Shown in pieces: positions 35,113 through 44,705 of a stretch of 58,942 nucleotides of DNA. How positions within the stretch are numbered: position 1 is the first letter of the stretch; every line of letters starts with the position of its first letter. The translations under genes were made by a program, and so were the position numbers. The DNA comes from an uncultured Thiotrichales bacterium. GTDB taxonomy: Bacteria; Pseudomonadota; Gammaproteobacteria; CAIRSR01. Location: the NCBI GenBank assembly GCA_903881315.1, contig CAIRSR010000021.1, forward strand, positions 1 to 58,942. Reading direction: 5' to 3'. The notes under the pieces are model-generated. The model made no database searches and was not told the DNA's origin. It saw only the letters and a program-made list of their open reading frames with translations.

Positions 35113-35748
35113 TCACAATAACACCTCGCGGGCGAGCGCATCCATTTCCTGCGCCGCACGAGAACGCGGTTCCCACTCCATCACGCCCAAGCCTTCGGTG
35201 AGACTACGCCGGAAGGTAACTCGATTCCCGATTTGTACCTTAGAGGTTGGTAGCCCAATTTTGTGCAAGGCATCTTCGGTCTCTTGGGTCTCGCGGATCT
35301 GGACGTTTGTGTCGGCGCGATTAATAACGGCAGTGACAATTAGCGAGGGTTTTTCTCTCTTGGCGTCATTGACCAACTCCATAAAGTTATGCAGCGCCCA
35401 CACATCCGCTTGGCCAGGCAAAAGCGGGATCACCAGCCGATCGGCGTCTTTTAGCGCCGCTCGGAAGGACTCCCGATCTCCTGCCGCAATATCAACGATG
35501 ATGCTCTCAAAGACATGCACCGCATTACCGATCTCCTCGCCGAGGCGGCGCTCTTCCGCGATGAGGCTGTAGAGCATCGGTTGATGACCTTCCTCGCGGC
35601 GCAGAGCGACAAGATCAGACGTGGTATGTTGGGGATCGGCATCCACCAACAGGGTACGCCTCTGCTGATAAGCGGACCACACCGCCAGATTAAAAGCAAT
35701 GGTGCTCTTTCCTGTCCCGCCTTTAAGATTTCCCACTAGCGTGATCAT
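35113..35748 (-). CDS. orphan ParA/MinD-like ATPase
   Basis: The protein has 211 residues. The deviant Walker A is GNLKGGTGKST at the N-terminus, followed by TLLVDADPQHTTSDL and IIVDIAAGDRESF, then LVIPLLPGQADVWAL. The lack of an N-terminal DNA-binding domain and the short length resemble small ParA proteins that position cellular cargo. No ParB or cargo gene is adjacent; neighbours are ridA and an NDUFA9-like gene. It is distinct from the ParA of the chemotaxis cluster at 44706. The cargo is unknown. Confidence 0.8.
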   Translation of the reverse strand: MITLVGNLKGGTGKSTIAFNLAVWSAYQQRRTLLVDADPQHTTSDLVALRREEGHQPMLYSLIAEERRLGEEIGNAVHVFESIIVDIAAGDRESFRAALKDADRLVIPLLPGQADVWALHNFMELVNDAKREKPSLIVTAVINRADTNVQIRETQETEDALHKIGLPTSKVQIGNRVTFRRSLTEGLGVMEWEPRSRAAQEMDALAREVLL

Positions 35749-35818
35749 AGATGTGCTGATCTCATGGTCTTAAGTTTTTGTCCTTCGCAATCAATTGGTC
35801 ACAATGAGCCAACCAGCT

Positions 35819-36784
35819 TCACCTAGATTCTCTGCCCGCCTGGCTCCGCAGTAGGGTGTAACGGGCGCGCTGATTGCTTTTGCCGATGTAATAGGGCGCA
35901 ATTACCTCAAGGGGTGTTGGCGTAATGGCGAAGGGTAACATCTCACCAACGGCGCAGGTGGACTCCGTCTGGAGGGAGCGATAATTATCCATTGAGAACG
36001 GTGCGCCCGGTATCAGCCCCAGCACCTTGGCCTGTAGCTGTGAGAGGGCTGGGCTGAGCGGTACAATGATGCGCCGTAACTGCATGATCTCAGAGAGATA
36101 CTCTACGATCTGACGCAAGGTGTAGATCTTTGGCCCACACAGGTTATAGCGTTTACCCCGACTCGTCGGATCCTCTAGCGCCGCGACAAAGGCAGCCACC
36201 ACATCCCCTACATACACGGGCGCAACCCGCGACTCACTACAGCCAAGCGGTAGGAACGGCGCGAGACGGAGCATGAAGGCAAAGACGTTTAGAAAATTAT
36301 CACCGCGACCAAAGATAACCGATGGTCGAAAACTCGTAACGGCAAGCTCAGACCCTGCCTCGGCGTGAACCAAGTCCTCACCTTCCCCCTTGGTACGGAA
36401 GTAGTGGCTCTGGGCGGTTGGATCACCAGCCTTGAGCGCACTCATGTGGAGTAGCCGAGCGACCTTGGCACCCTTGCAGGCGGCAACAATGTTGCGGGGC
36501 AGTGATACATGGGCACTCTGAAAGCCACTGCCGTCAGAACCCCACTCGTTGAGGATGCCAACCAGGTTTATCACGGCATCCATCCCGACGAAGCACTCCC
36601 GTAGCTGGCTTTCGTCGTAGGTTTCGGTTAGCAGTACCTCTACCTCCCTTGAGGCTAGGTCACGATGTCGCTGGGGATGGCGGCTCAGCACACGAACCTG
36701 GTAGCCGCGTTGAACCAAAGAGCGGGACAAGTACCGACCCACAAAACCAGTACCACCGAGAATACATACCTTTTTAGTTTTCAT
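35819..36784 (-). CDS. NDUFA9-like NAD(P)-binding protein (atypical short-chain dehydrogenase)
   Basis: The protein has 321 residues. I chose the ATG at 36784 because GAGGA precedes it and homologues begin near KVCILGGTGFVGR. The dinucleotide-binding GGTGFVGRYL motif is at the N-terminus. VINLVGILNE, LLHMSALKAGDPTAQSHYFRTKGEGE and RPSVIFGRGDNFLNVFA match the group related to complex I subunit NDUFA9. The active-site Tyr/Lys spacing (YFRTK) is kept. The substrate is unknown; a role in quinone or electron-transfer assembly is only suggested by homology. Confidence 0.85.
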   Translation of the reverse strand: MKTKKVCILGGTGFVGRYLSRSLVQRGYQVRVLSRHPQRHRDLASREVEVLLTETYDESQLRECFVGMDAVINLVGILNEWGSDGSGFQSAHVSLPRNIVAACKGAKVARLLHMSALKAGDPTAQSHYFRTKGEGEDLVHAEAGSELAVTSFRPSVIFGRGDNFLNVFAFMLRLAPFLPLGCSESRVAPVYVGDVVAAFVAALEDPTSRGKRYNLCGPKIYTLRQIVEYLSEIMQLRRIIVPLSPALSQLQAKVLGLIPGAPFSMDNYRSLQTESTCAVGEMLPFAITPTPLEVIAPYYIGKSNQRARYTLLRSQAGRESR

Positions 36785-36927
36785 GTCTTGGTAATCCTCT
36801 TCGTCAAACGCCCCCATCGGCAGGTTACTATTTCAACCTGATATCGACAGAAGCGATATATCTTTCTTGGAGTAGACGCATTCTGAACAATCTGTTAAGC
36901 GCTGACTAGATGTACCGTGGAAAGAGT

Positions 36928-38277
36928 TTAGGAAACACCATCAACGGTCGCTGCGGTCACAACGTCTGCTATCTGCAGCGCTACCTGTTTCACCTGGGCG
37001 GCGTCGATGCCCTCTACCATCACCCGCACCAAGGGTTCGGTACCAGAGGGGCGGAGCAGGACGCGACCTTTGTTTGCTAGGGCGTTTTCTGCGTCGATCA
37101 CGGCCCTTTTTACCTGCGGGTGGGCGATCACGTTCTTACCATCGACGGTAGCGATGTTAATCATATGCTGTGGATACTTTCGCATACCCTGTTTGATGTC
37201 GTGCAGAGAGCGCCCCGTTTGTACCATGGCAGCCAGGATCTGGAGTGCTGCGATGATGCCATCTCCGGTTGTGGTGTGCTCCAGGCAGATGATGTGACCG
37301 GAGGATTCCCCGCCCAAGATCCATCCCCCCTTACGCAGCACCTCGAGTACATGGCGGTCACCGACAGCAGCACGCTTAAGTTGTAGGCCAATCTCGGTCA
37401 AGGCGTGCTCTAATCCTAGATTACTCATCACCGTACCGACTACGATCCCGCCAAGTTCCGCTCGATTTGCGCGGTGGCGGGCAATAATATAGATAAGCTC
37501 GTCGCCATCGAGCAGTTCGCCCTTGGAATCGACCATAACAACCCGATCGCCATCACCGTCGAGTGCAATCCCGACGTCAGCCTGGTGTTCTAGCACCAGT
37601 TGCTGAACCTGCTCCGGGTGGATGGAGCCGCAGTTTGCGTTTATATTGAGGCCGTCCGGTTTAACCCCGGTAGAGATTACCTGAGCGCCGAGTTCTTGGA
37701 AGACGCTGGGGGCAATTCGATAGGTGGCACCGTTCGCACAATCGACCACTACCTTGAGGCCATTGAGTTCGACGCTGTTTGGGATAGTACTCTTACAAAA
37801 TTCAATGTAGCGGCCACCAGCGTCGAGGATGCGCTCGGCCTTGCCGAGATGGGCCGAGTCAACGGTCTCCATAGGCTCCGCCAGGGCAGCCTCAATCGCG
37901 AGTTCAACCTCGTCCGGTAGTTTGGTGCCCTGTGCGGAGAAGAATTTGATACCATTGTCGTAATAGGGGTTGTGGGAGGCACTGATCACAATTCCAGCAC
38001 GGGCATGAAAGGTGCGGGTCAGGTATGCAATGGCCGGGGTTGGCATCGGCCCGAGGAGACGGATATCGACCCCGGCGGCGGAGAGTCCTGCCTGTAGGGC
38101 AGATTCGAACATGTACCCGGAGATGCGCGTATCTTTTCCGATGAGAACATGGCTACCATGCCCTTTTGCCAACACTCGACCTACCGCCCAGCCAAGTTTA
38201 AGGATAAATTCAGCGGTGACTGGGAACTGGCCAACCTTGCCACGGATACCATCGGTGCCAAAATAAGTCTTCTTCAC
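36928..38277 (-). CDS. glmM: phosphoglucosamine mutase
   Basis: The protein has 449 residues from the GTG at 38277, which follows GGAGA and matches the usual N-terminus [12 protein letters not shown]. An ATG at 38307 would add ten residues. The phosphoserine loop is [17 protein letters not shown], the metal loop DGDGDRV, the sugar loop GGESSGHI and the phosphate loop [15 protein letters not shown]. It makes glucosamine-1-phosphate for peptidoglycan and LPS. The usual folP/ftsH neighbours are absent. Confidence 0.94.
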   Translation of the reverse strand: MKKTYFGTDGIRGKVGQFPVTAEFILKLGWAVGRVLAKGHGSHVLIGKDTRISGYMFESALQAGLSAAGVDIRLLGPMPTPAIAYLTRTFHARAGIVISASHNPYYDNGIKFFSAQGTKLPDEVELAIEAALAEPMETVDSAHLGKAERILDAGGRYIEFCKSTIPNSVELNGLKVVVDCANGATYRIAPSVFQELGAQVISTGVKPDGLNINANCGSIHPEQVQQLVLEHQADVGIALDGDGDRVVMVDSKGELLDGDELIYIIARHRANRAELGGIVVGTVMSNLGLEHALTEIGLQLKRAAVGDRHVLEVLRKGGWILGGESSGHIICLEHTTTGDGIIAALQILAAMVQTGRSLHDIKQGMRKYPQHMINIATVDGKNVIAHPQVKRAVIDAENALANKGRVLLRPSGTEPLVRVMVEGIDAAQVKQVALQIADVVTAATVDGVS

Positions 38278-38296
38278 AGACAAGTTCTCCGAATCT

Positions 38297-38325
38297 TTGA
38301 ATGTCATTACTTTATAGGGTATAAG
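38297..38325 (+). promoter_or_regulatory. possible promoter giving a near-leaderless osmC-like mRNA
   Basis: TTGAAT (38297-38302) and TATAAG (38320-38325) are spaced by 17 nt, but the ATG at 38330 is only 4 nt after the -10. If used, the transcript would be leaderless or nearly so. It lies in the 52-nt gap between divergent glmM and the OsmC-type gene. Confidence 0.3.
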
Positions 38326-38329
38326 TTCT

Positions 38330-38749
38330 ATGAAAGCGCGAGTAAAGTGGGTTCAGCAAGGCACCTTTGTCGCCGAATCTGGCAGTGGGCACGCCATCGT
38401 TATCAATGGCCCTCCGGAGGTGGGTGGGCGTAACCTCGGTATGCGTCCCATGGAGATGTTGCTGCTCGGCATGGGTGGTTGTACCGCAGTTGACGTGATT
38501 TCGATACTAGAAAAATCACGCCAACAGGTTACCGACTGTGTTGTGGAATTGTCAGCGGAACGCGCCGATAATCCTCCTCAGGTCTTCACTCGTATTCATG
38601 TACATTATCTAGTCTCCGGGCGTGATCTGAAAGAACACCACGTCGAGCGTGCGATCCGATTGTCGGCTGAAAAATACTGTTCCGCTTCGGTAATGCTTGG
38701 CAAAACGGCGGAGATAACGCATGATTACCAAGTTATTTCGGTACCTTAA
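38330..38749 (+). CDS. OsmC family protein (YhfA-like)
   Basis: The protein has 139 residues. [25 protein letters not shown] carries the first conserved cysteine and [24 protein letters not shown] the second, the OsmC/YhfA redox pair. The length fits YhfA rather than OsmC/Ohr. It is probably a small thiol-dependent detoxification protein. It is convergent with the M48 protease gene and divergent from glmM. Confidence 0.88.
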   Translation: MKARVKWVQQGTFVAESGSGHAIVINGPPEVGGRNLGMRPMEMLLLGMGGCTAVDVISILEKSRQQVTDCVVELSAERADNPPQVFTRIHVHYLVSGRDLKEHHVERAIRLSAEKYCSASVMLGKTAEITHDYQVISVP

Positions 38750-38766
38750 AGAAACGTAAAGGAAAG

Positions 38767-39603
38767 TCATTTTTTTGACGAACGCGCCTGCTCGTAGAGC
38801 GGGATCACCTCGGGGAGGTGCTTTGAGATCTCCTGTATGCGATTTGCCCCGGCGGGGTGGGTCGAGAGCCATTGGGGTGGTGCGCCTTTATTGGATGCTG
38901 TCATCTTCTCCCAGAGGCTAACGCCAGCATGGGGGTCGAAGCCAGCGCGCGCTGCGAGATCGAGCCCCACCACATCAGCCTCAGTCTCGTTCTCTCGAGA
39001 AAATGCGAGGGTGAGAAGATTGCCGCCGAGCGAAAAAACACTGGTAAACTTGCCGCCACCAAAATATGCTCCAAGCAAGTAGGCGCTGACATGGGTTAGC
39101 TTTTCCTTGGCCAAGCGCTCTCTGGCATGTTCTCGCAGTGCGTGGGCGATCTCGTGCCCCATTACCATGGCCACCTCATCGTCACTGAGGTGAAGAGTGT
39201 CTACAATGCCCGTATAGAACGCGATCTTGCCACCAGGCATACAGAATGCGTTGATCTGGTTGGAGCGGAGTAGGTTTATCTCCCACTTCCATTCTTTTTC
39301 TCTGGGGTTCCAGCGCTCGGTGAAGGGGATAATGCGTACGGCAATCCTGCGCAGGCGTTGCGTCTCCGGGTCGCTCTCGCTGACCAGTGCACCTTGACGG
39401 GCGGCTTGCTGTTCAAGTTGGGTATACTGTAGCCCAGCCTGCTGCTCCAGATCGGCTGCGGACACAAGGTTGCGTACTACCGAGGGGCTGCCTACGTTCA
39501 CCCCTTCTGCACAGACAGCGGCGACCACAAAGAGCCCGATGGTGGCAAAGATGATGGCAGATGAGTTTGACATTGCAGTGGATACGGGAACAGGAAACGG
39601 CAT
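38767..39603 (-). CDS. M48 family metallopeptidase with signal segment
   Basis: The protein has up to 278 residues. A hydrophobic N-terminal segment (SSAIIFATIGLFVVAAVCA) precedes the mature protein and suggests periplasmic export. The zinc site is VMGHEIAHALREHARERL, and a downstream ENETEADVVGLDLAARAGFDP carries the third ligand. It resembles the BepA/LoiP/YcaL-type periplasmic quality-control proteases but lacks BepA's TPR tail. The start is either 39603 or the ATG at 39573. A TATAAT at 39613-39618 (minus) lies very close to the first. Confidence 0.88.
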   Translation of the reverse strand: MPFPVPVSTAMSNSSAIIFATIGLFVVAAVCAEGVNVGSPSVVRNLVSAADLEQQAGLQYTQLEQQAARQGALVSESDPETQRLRRIAVRIIPFTERWNPREKEWKWEINLLRSNQINAFCMPGGKIAFYTGIVDTLHLSDDEVAMVMGHEIAHALREHARERLAKEKLTHVSAYLLGAYFGGGKFTSVFSLGGNLLTLAFSRENETEADVVGLDLAARAGFDPHAGVSLWEKMTASNKGAPPQWLSTHPAGANRIQEISKHLPEVIPLYEQARSSKK

Positions 39604-39729
39604 ATTTAGGGTATTATATACTAACGCCTCTATTCCTTAGCCAAAAAAACTAATAGGTTCGGGACTGCTGACCGTCCCGGTGATATTTTGCCGATGCCGG
39701 CTATGTGCCGGATGCGGAGAGTTGCCGAT

Positions 39730-41775
39730 ATGACCATTGCTGTGGACGACGAGATCCTACAAGATTTCATGGTCGAAGCGGGGGAGTTGCTGGAGCACCT
39801 AGGTGAGCAACTCGTCGATCTAGAGCAGCGGCCTCACGATATGGGGTTGCTGAACGCCGTTTTTCGCGCCTTTCATACCATCAAAGGTGGCGGTGGGTTT
39901 CTTAACCTCACTGCCATGGTGGAGGTTTGCCACCAAGCAGAGGATGTCTTCAACTGTCTTCGCCAAGGGCAGCGGGAGGTAGACTCGGATTTGATGGATG
40001 CGGTACTGCAGGTGTTGGATAGCCTGAATGGCATGTTCAACCAGCTTAAGCGACGGGAGTCTCTCACTCCGGCGAGTCCGTCGCTTATCACACGCTTGCA
40101 GTCCTTGGCCGTACCGGCGTCGGCATCACCACCACCGCCTCCACCCCCTCCGCCTCCTCCACCACCACCTCCCGCGCCGGTGCAGGTCGTCGTGCGTCAA
40201 GCAGTGGATGTGGCCGATGGGGGGGACATGGCCGAGGTTCCCGACGACATCACGGATGCTGAGTTTGAAGCCCTTCTTGATGCCTTGCACTCCAGCAAGG
40301 GGCAGACTGCCGCACCAAGCGATGTCGCACCTATTCATGCCGCGCCATCCGCAGCAGAGGGTGGCGCAGCGGCGGGGGGTGGAGACGACCTCATCACCGA
40401 TGATGAGTTTGAGGGTCTTCTCGATCAGCTACATGGTCGCGGCGCTTCTCCGCAACCTGTGCCAGCACAGGCACCTGCTCGGGCCACCTTGCCGCCACCG
40501 GCTGCTGCACTCGCACGGGTACCGCCGCCCCCAACACCGAGTGCTCCGCCAGCGCCCCCACAAGCAGCAGAGCCGCCCGCAGCAGCCGAGCCTTCCAAGG
40601 CGGTCGCCGTAGAAACTACCGTTCGCGTTGACACCCGCCTGCTCGATAATATCATGAATATGGTGGGCGAACTCGTCCTGGTACGCAACCGTTTGGTTAC
40701 GCTCCAGGGTGGGCGCGGTGATGACGAGACGAGTAAAGCGGTGGGACATTTGGATCTGGTAACCGCTAATCTGCAAAACGAGGTCATGAAGACCCGGATG
40801 CAGCCCATCAAGAAGGTGTTTGGTCGATTCCCGCGCGTGGTTCGAGACCTTGCCCGTTCGCTCCGCAAGGAGATCAACCTGGTCATGGAGGGAGAGGATA
40901 CGGATCTGGACAAGAACCTCGTAGAGGCCCTTGCTGATCCGTTGGTGCACTTGGTACGCAATGCTGTGGATCATGGTATTGAGTCCCCTGATGTGCGCGC
41001 CCAGACCGGAAAAGACAAGATTGGGACGGTTATCTTGTCCGCTGCCCAAGAGGGCGATCACATCCTGCTGACCATTGCTGACGACGGGGCTGGCATGGAT
41101 GCAGAGAAACTACGCCAAAAGGTAGTGGAAAAAGGCCTTATGGATGTAGATGCAGCAGCGCGTCTCGATAACCGCGAGTGCTTTGAGCTTATCTTCTTGC
41201 CAGGATTTTCTACCAAGACCGAGATCTCGGATGTCTCGGGGCGCGGTGTTGGCATGGATGTGGTGAAAACCAGGCTCAACCAACTGAATGGCAGTATCGA
41301 GATCAATTCGCGTCTTGGTTTTGGCACCAGCATCGTGATGAAGGTGCCGCTCACGCTGGCCATCATGCCAACCCTGATGGTTGTGCTAGGCAATCAGATC
41401 TTTGCTTTACCGTTGGTCAATGTGAGTGAGATCTTTCATCTGGATCTCTCGCGAACCAACGTGGTGGACGGCCAGCGGGTGGTTGTCGTGCGCAATAAGC
41501 CATTGCCTTTGTTTTATCTGCGCAGGTGGCTTATTCACGATGGCAGTGACTATGACCTCGGCAGTGGTTTTGTGGTCGTCGTCAATGTTGGCACCACACG
41601 CTTTGGCTTCGTGGTTGACCAACTGATTGGCCAAGAAGAGGTGGTGATTAAGCCTTTGGGTGCCTTGTTGCACGGTACACAGGGTTTATCGGGTGCGACC
41701 ATTACTGGGGATGGCCGTATTGCGCTTATTCTTGACGTGCCGAGCCTGATCAAGGTCTATGGTCGCCAGCACTGA
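39730..41775 (+). CDS. cheA: chemotaxis histidine kinase CheA
   Basis: The protein has 681 residues from the ATG at 39730, which has GGAGAG upstream. Order: P1/Hpt with AFRAFHTIKGGGGFLNL (H49), a proline-rich linker with 15 consecutive prolines (134-148), two copies of a D-D-I/L-TDxEFExLLDxLH motif (about 172-187 and 219-236), P3 dimerisation, P4 ATPase (HLVRNAVDHGIES, DDGAGMD, GRGVGMDVV) and a C-terminal CheW-like P5. A recognisable P2 domain is absent. It controls the flagellar motor through CheY, which with CheZ is not in this window. It leads the cheA-cheB-motC-motD cluster. Confidence 0.94.
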   Translation: MTIAVDDEILQDFMVEAGELLEHLGEQLVDLEQRPHDMGLLNAVFRAFHTIKGGGGFLNLTAMVEVCHQAEDVFNCLRQGQREVDSDLMDAVLQVLDSLNGMFNQLKRRESLTPASPSLITRLQSLAVPASASPPPPPPPPPPPPPPPAPVQVVVRQAVDVADGGDMAEVPDDITDAEFEALLDALHSSKGQTAAPSDVAPIHAAPSAAEGGAAAGGGDDLITDDEFEGLLDQLHGRGASPQPVPAQAPARATLPPPAAALARVPPPPTPSAPPAPPQAAEPPAAAEPSKAVAVETTVRVDTRLLDNIMNMVGELVLVRNRLVTLQGGRGDDETSKAVGHLDLVTANLQNEVMKTRMQPIKKVFGRFPRVVRDLARSLRKEINLVMEGEDTDLDKNLVEALADPLVHLVRNAVDHGIESPDVRAQTGKDKIGTVILSAAQEGDHILLTIADDGAGMDAEKLRQKVVEKGLMDVDAAARLDNRECFELIFLPGFSTKTEISDVSGRGVGMDVVKTRLNQLNGSIEINSRLGFGTSIVMKVPLTLAIMPTLMVVLGNQIFALPLVNVSEIFHLDLSRTNVVDGQRVVVVRNKPLPLFYLRRWLIHDGSDYDLGSGFVVVVNVGTTRFGFVVDQLIGQEEVVIKPLGALLHGTQGLSGATITGDGRIALILDVPSLIKVYGRQH

Positions 41776-41812
41776 TGCGCACCCGAGTAGAACTCAGGTA
41801 GAGGACTAGGCT

Positions 41813-42874
41813 ATGCCCGTGCGGGTTCTGGTGGTAGATGACTCCAGTTTTTTCCGCCGACACCTTACGGTCATACTGAACGCCGATCCTCGGATACAGG
41901 TGGTGGGGAGTGCTGGTGATGGGCGCGAGGCAGTGGATCAGGCGCTGGCCTTGCATCCCGATGTGATCACCATGGATGTTGAAATGCCGGTGATGGATGG
42001 GATCTCGGCGGTGCGTGAGATTATGCGGCTGCGACCCACACCGATCCTGATGCTTTCTGCCCTGACCACTGAAGGCGCAGAAGCAACCTTGAATGCGCTG
42101 GATGCAGGTGCCGTAGATTTTCTTCCGAAAAGTTTTGAGGAGAGTCCGGCGGATCGTACCCGCGCGTTGGACGAGCTACGCCAGCGGGTGTGCCAGATCG
42201 CGCAGCGCGGTGGGCGGCCCTTATCGCAACGACCGATCGTCCACCCGCCTCTCCCAAAACAGACCCAAACCTCTCATGCCGTGCCGCCCGCAGCGCCCCA
42301 TCGGGTAAAGCGGGATTATCGCTTGGTTGTCATCGGTGCCTCCACCGGCGGGCCGGTGGCTCTGCAGGAGATACTGACCCAGTTACCAAGTTCGTTTCCG
42401 TTACCGTTGTTGTTAGTACAGCATATGCCCGCAACCTTCACGCCGACATTCGCGGCACGTCTAAACCAACTCTGCCCGGTTCGGGTGCGCGAGGCGCAGG
42501 ACGGTGATCTCCTAGAGCGTGGCACCGCTCTGCTCGCCCCAGGTGGCAAGCAGATGACGCTAGATGATCGTGGAACGCGGGTGTTGGTGCGGGAATCGGA
42601 TCCTGCCTTGCACTATCGGCCCAGTGTTGACGTGACCTTTACCTCGGCAGCACGGGCTTTTCCTGGGCATGTCTTGGCCCTGGTTCTGACGGGTATGGGG
42701 GCAGATGGTCGCGCCGGAGCGCGTTTACTGAAACAGGGAAACTCTACGGTGTGGGCGCAGAACGAGGCGAGTTGTGTTGTCTATGGTATGCCGATGGCGG
42801 TTGTGGAGGCAGGCCTCGCCGATCGGGTGTTGCCGTTATCAGAGTTTGGGGCCGCCTTAACGGCCAGTGTGTAG
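41813..42874 (+). CDS. cheB: chemotaxis protein-glutamate methylesterase CheB
   Basis: The protein has 353 residues. The receiver domain (D55 in VITMDVEMPVMDG) is joined by a Pro-rich linker to the methylesterase domain. Its catalytic Ser is in VIGASTGGP, the His in LVQHMPATFTP and the Asp in LTGMGADG. It demethylates and deamidates chemoreceptors after phosphorylation by CheA. It is 37 nt behind cheA and 12 nt ahead of motC; no cheR is adjacent. Confidence 0.94.
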   Translation: MPVRVLVVDDSSFFRRHLTVILNADPRIQVVGSAGDGREAVDQALALHPDVITMDVEMPVMDGISAVREIMRLRPTPILMLSALTTEGAEATLNALDAGAVDFLPKSFEESPADRTRALDELRQRVCQIAQRGGRPLSQRPIVHPPLPKQTQTSHAVPPAAPHRVKRDYRLVVIGASTGGPVALQEILTQLPSSFPLPLLLVQHMPATFTPTFAARLNQLCPVRVREAQDGDLLERGTALLAPGGKQMTLDDRGTRVLVRESDPALHYRPSVDVTFTSAARAFPGHVLALVLTGMGADGRAGARLLKQGNSTVWAQNEASCVVYGMPMAVVEAGLADRVLPLSEFGAALTASV

Positions 42875-42886
42875 GGCGCACGAGAA

Positions 42887-43633
42887 ATGGCCATCGATCG
42901 CCTTAGTATTGCTGGTTTCTTGCTGGGATTCGGTGGTATCTTGTTTGGCCAATTTCTGGAAGGGGGCAGCCTTACTAGCCTTATCAATTTCCCTGCCGCT
43001 TTTATCGTGATTGGTGGCACCGCTGGAGCGGTGATGGTGCAATCTCCGCTGTCTGTCTTTGTGCGTGCAATTGACATCTTACCGTGGGTTTTACGTGGGC
43101 CGCCCGGGCCACAACGGGGCCTGGTGGAGATGCTGATTAAATGGAGTACCGTTGCCCGCAAAGAGGGTTTGTTGGGTCTCGAGAGTATTGCCGAATCCGA
43201 ACAGGATTCTTTCCTTAAGAAGGGTTTGCGACTGTTGGTGGATGGCGCAGAAGCAGCGGTCGTGCGCAGTATTTTGGAGATTGAGTTGGATACGCGTGAG
43301 GAACGGGACTTGCGAGCAGCTAAAGTGTTTGAGAGCATGGCCGGGTATAGTCCGACGATAGGGATTATTGGTGCGGTGATGGGACTCATCCATGTCATGA
43401 GCAACCTGGCAGATCCGAGTTCATTGGGTTCCGGTATCGCGACTTCTTTCGTGGCGACCATCTATGGTGTTGGCTTTGCGAATCTCATCTTGTTGCCAAT
43501 TGCCAATAAGATTAAGGCAGTCGTTTATGAGCAGAGCGCTGTGCGCCAAATGGTGGTGGAGGGCCTAATTGGAATTGCTGAGGGCAGCAATCCCCGCATC
43601 ATAGAGACAAAGCTAGCTGGGTATCTTGAGTAA
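42887..43633 (+). CDS. motC: flagellar motor stator protein MotC (MotA family)
   Basis: The protein has 248 residues with four helices; the first pair is at about 5-55 and the second at about 150-210. INFPAAFIVIGGTAGAVMVQ and MAGYSPTIGIIGAVMGLIHVMSNL are MotA/PomA family signatures, and the MotC position between cheB and a MotB-like gene matches Pseudomonas. With MotD it forms the ion-conducting stator that turns the flagellum. It lies 2 nt ahead of motD. Confidence 0.93.
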   Translation: MAIDRLSIAGFLLGFGGILFGQFLEGGSLTSLINFPAAFIVIGGTAGAVMVQSPLSVFVRAIDILPWVLRGPPGPQRGLVEMLIKWSTVARKEGLLGLESIAESEQDSFLKKGLRLLVDGAEAAVVRSILEIELDTREERDLRAAKVFESMAGYSPTIGIIGAVMGLIHVMSNLADPSSLGSGIATSFVATIYGVGFANLILLPIANKIKAVVYEQSAVRQMVVEGLIGIAEGSNPRIIETKLAGYLE

Positions 43634-43635
43634 GT

Positions 43636-44682
43636 ATGGCAAAAAAAACACATGATGTTCCGGAGGATAGAGAACGTGGCTGGGGAGAGCTTACGCCGTA
43701 CGATTTTACTACATTGCAGATATTGGATGGCAATCAAAAGTTCACAGGTAAGCCAGTCGGTGGTGGAAGCTCACGAGAACATTACAAATCGTCGCGATTA
43801 TCGTCCGCGAGGGATGATGCGGTTGAGTTATCTCAAGTAGTTATGCGTCGTCGCAAACGCCACGAAGAGCACGAAAACATCGACCGCTGGTTGGTATCGT
43901 ATGCGGACTTTGTTACATTGTTGTTTGCTTTTTTCGTGGTAATGTACGCTATTTCTTCCTTGAATGAAGGAAAATATCGCGTCCTATCAGAATCTTTGGT
44001 TAGTGCTTTTCACACCCCAGCAAGGAGTCTTGCGCCCATACAGGTGGGTGAGCTGGTGCGATCACCTGCAGTGGGTGTGGTCGAACGAGTCGGAGGCAAG
44101 CACTCGCAAGAAGCTGTCGTGCATGCCGACCTCTCGGCAAATCAAAGGCCAGCTGATCAGGTGCCTCAGGATCTTGAGGGTCAGAAAGCTTTGGATAGTA
44201 TCGCGCAACAGATCGGGGAGAGCCTAGCCGCTTTGATCAAAAAGGATCTAATTTCCATACGTCGCGACAAACTTTGGCTTGAAGTTGAGATCAAAACCAG
44301 TATCCTGTTTCCCAGTGGGAGTGCCGCCCTAGAGCAGACAGCCATGCCTATCCTTGGAGAATTGGCGAACATCTTGAAGGATTTTCCAAACCCCGTTCAA
44401 GTTGAGGGGTTCACCGATGATGTGCCGATTAGTTCGGTGGTCTATCCATCGAATTGGGAACTCTCGGCTGGACGAGCGGCAACTGTCGTGCATCTATTTA
44501 GCAAGAGTGGGGTCAAGCCAGAGCGGATGGCGGCGATAGGATATGGGGAGTTTCGTCCGACCGATACCAATTCAACCCCAGAGGGACGCAGTAAGAACCG
44601 TCGCGTGGTACTGCAGATCCTTGCCCAGGCCGAAGCCAGTCGGATCCGTGGGATCGAGCAAGGAGCGGCAACAACGCATTAA
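43636..44682 (+). CDS. motD: flagellar motor stator protein MotD (MotB family)
   Basis: The protein has 348 residues. A long hydrophilic N-terminal extension (about 75 residues) precedes the single helix with the ion-binding aspartate (DRWLVSYADFVTLLFAFFVVMYA). The OmpA-like peptidoglycan-binding domain follows (VEGFTDDVPISS, NWELSAGRAATVVHLF, PEGRSKNRRVVLQI). Ordinary MotB N-termini are much shorter; the extension is charged and of unknown role. It anchors the stator to the cell wall. Confidence 0.92.
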   Translation: MAKKTHDVPEDRERGWGELTPYDFTTLQILDGNQKFTGKPVGGGSSREHYKSSRLSSARDDAVELSQVVMRRRKRHEEHENIDRWLVSYADFVTLLFAFFVVMYAISSLNEGKYRVLSESLVSAFHTPARSLAPIQVGELVRSPAVGVVERVGGKHSQEAVVHADLSANQRPADQVPQDLEGQKALDSIAQQIGESLAALIKKDLISIRRDKLWLEVEIKTSILFPSGSAALEQTAMPILGELANILKDFPNPVQVEGFTDDVPISSVVYPSNWELSAGRAATVVHLFSKSGVKPERMAAIGYGEFRPTDTNSTPEGRSKNRRVVLQILAQAEASRIRGIEQGAATTH

Positions 44683-44705
44683 CTGAATCGAGGATTGGAT
44701 AGTCA

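Noticed and set aside
36821-36840. CAGGTT/AACCTG hairpin between the NDUFA9-like gene and glmM as a terminator
   Set aside because: The 6-bp stem has no T run on either strand and lies on the leader side of the downstream gene.
39681-39696. Possible sigma-28 promoter (GCCGAT) ahead of cheA
   Set aside because: No TAAA-type -35 lies 15 nt upstream, so the match is limited to six bases.
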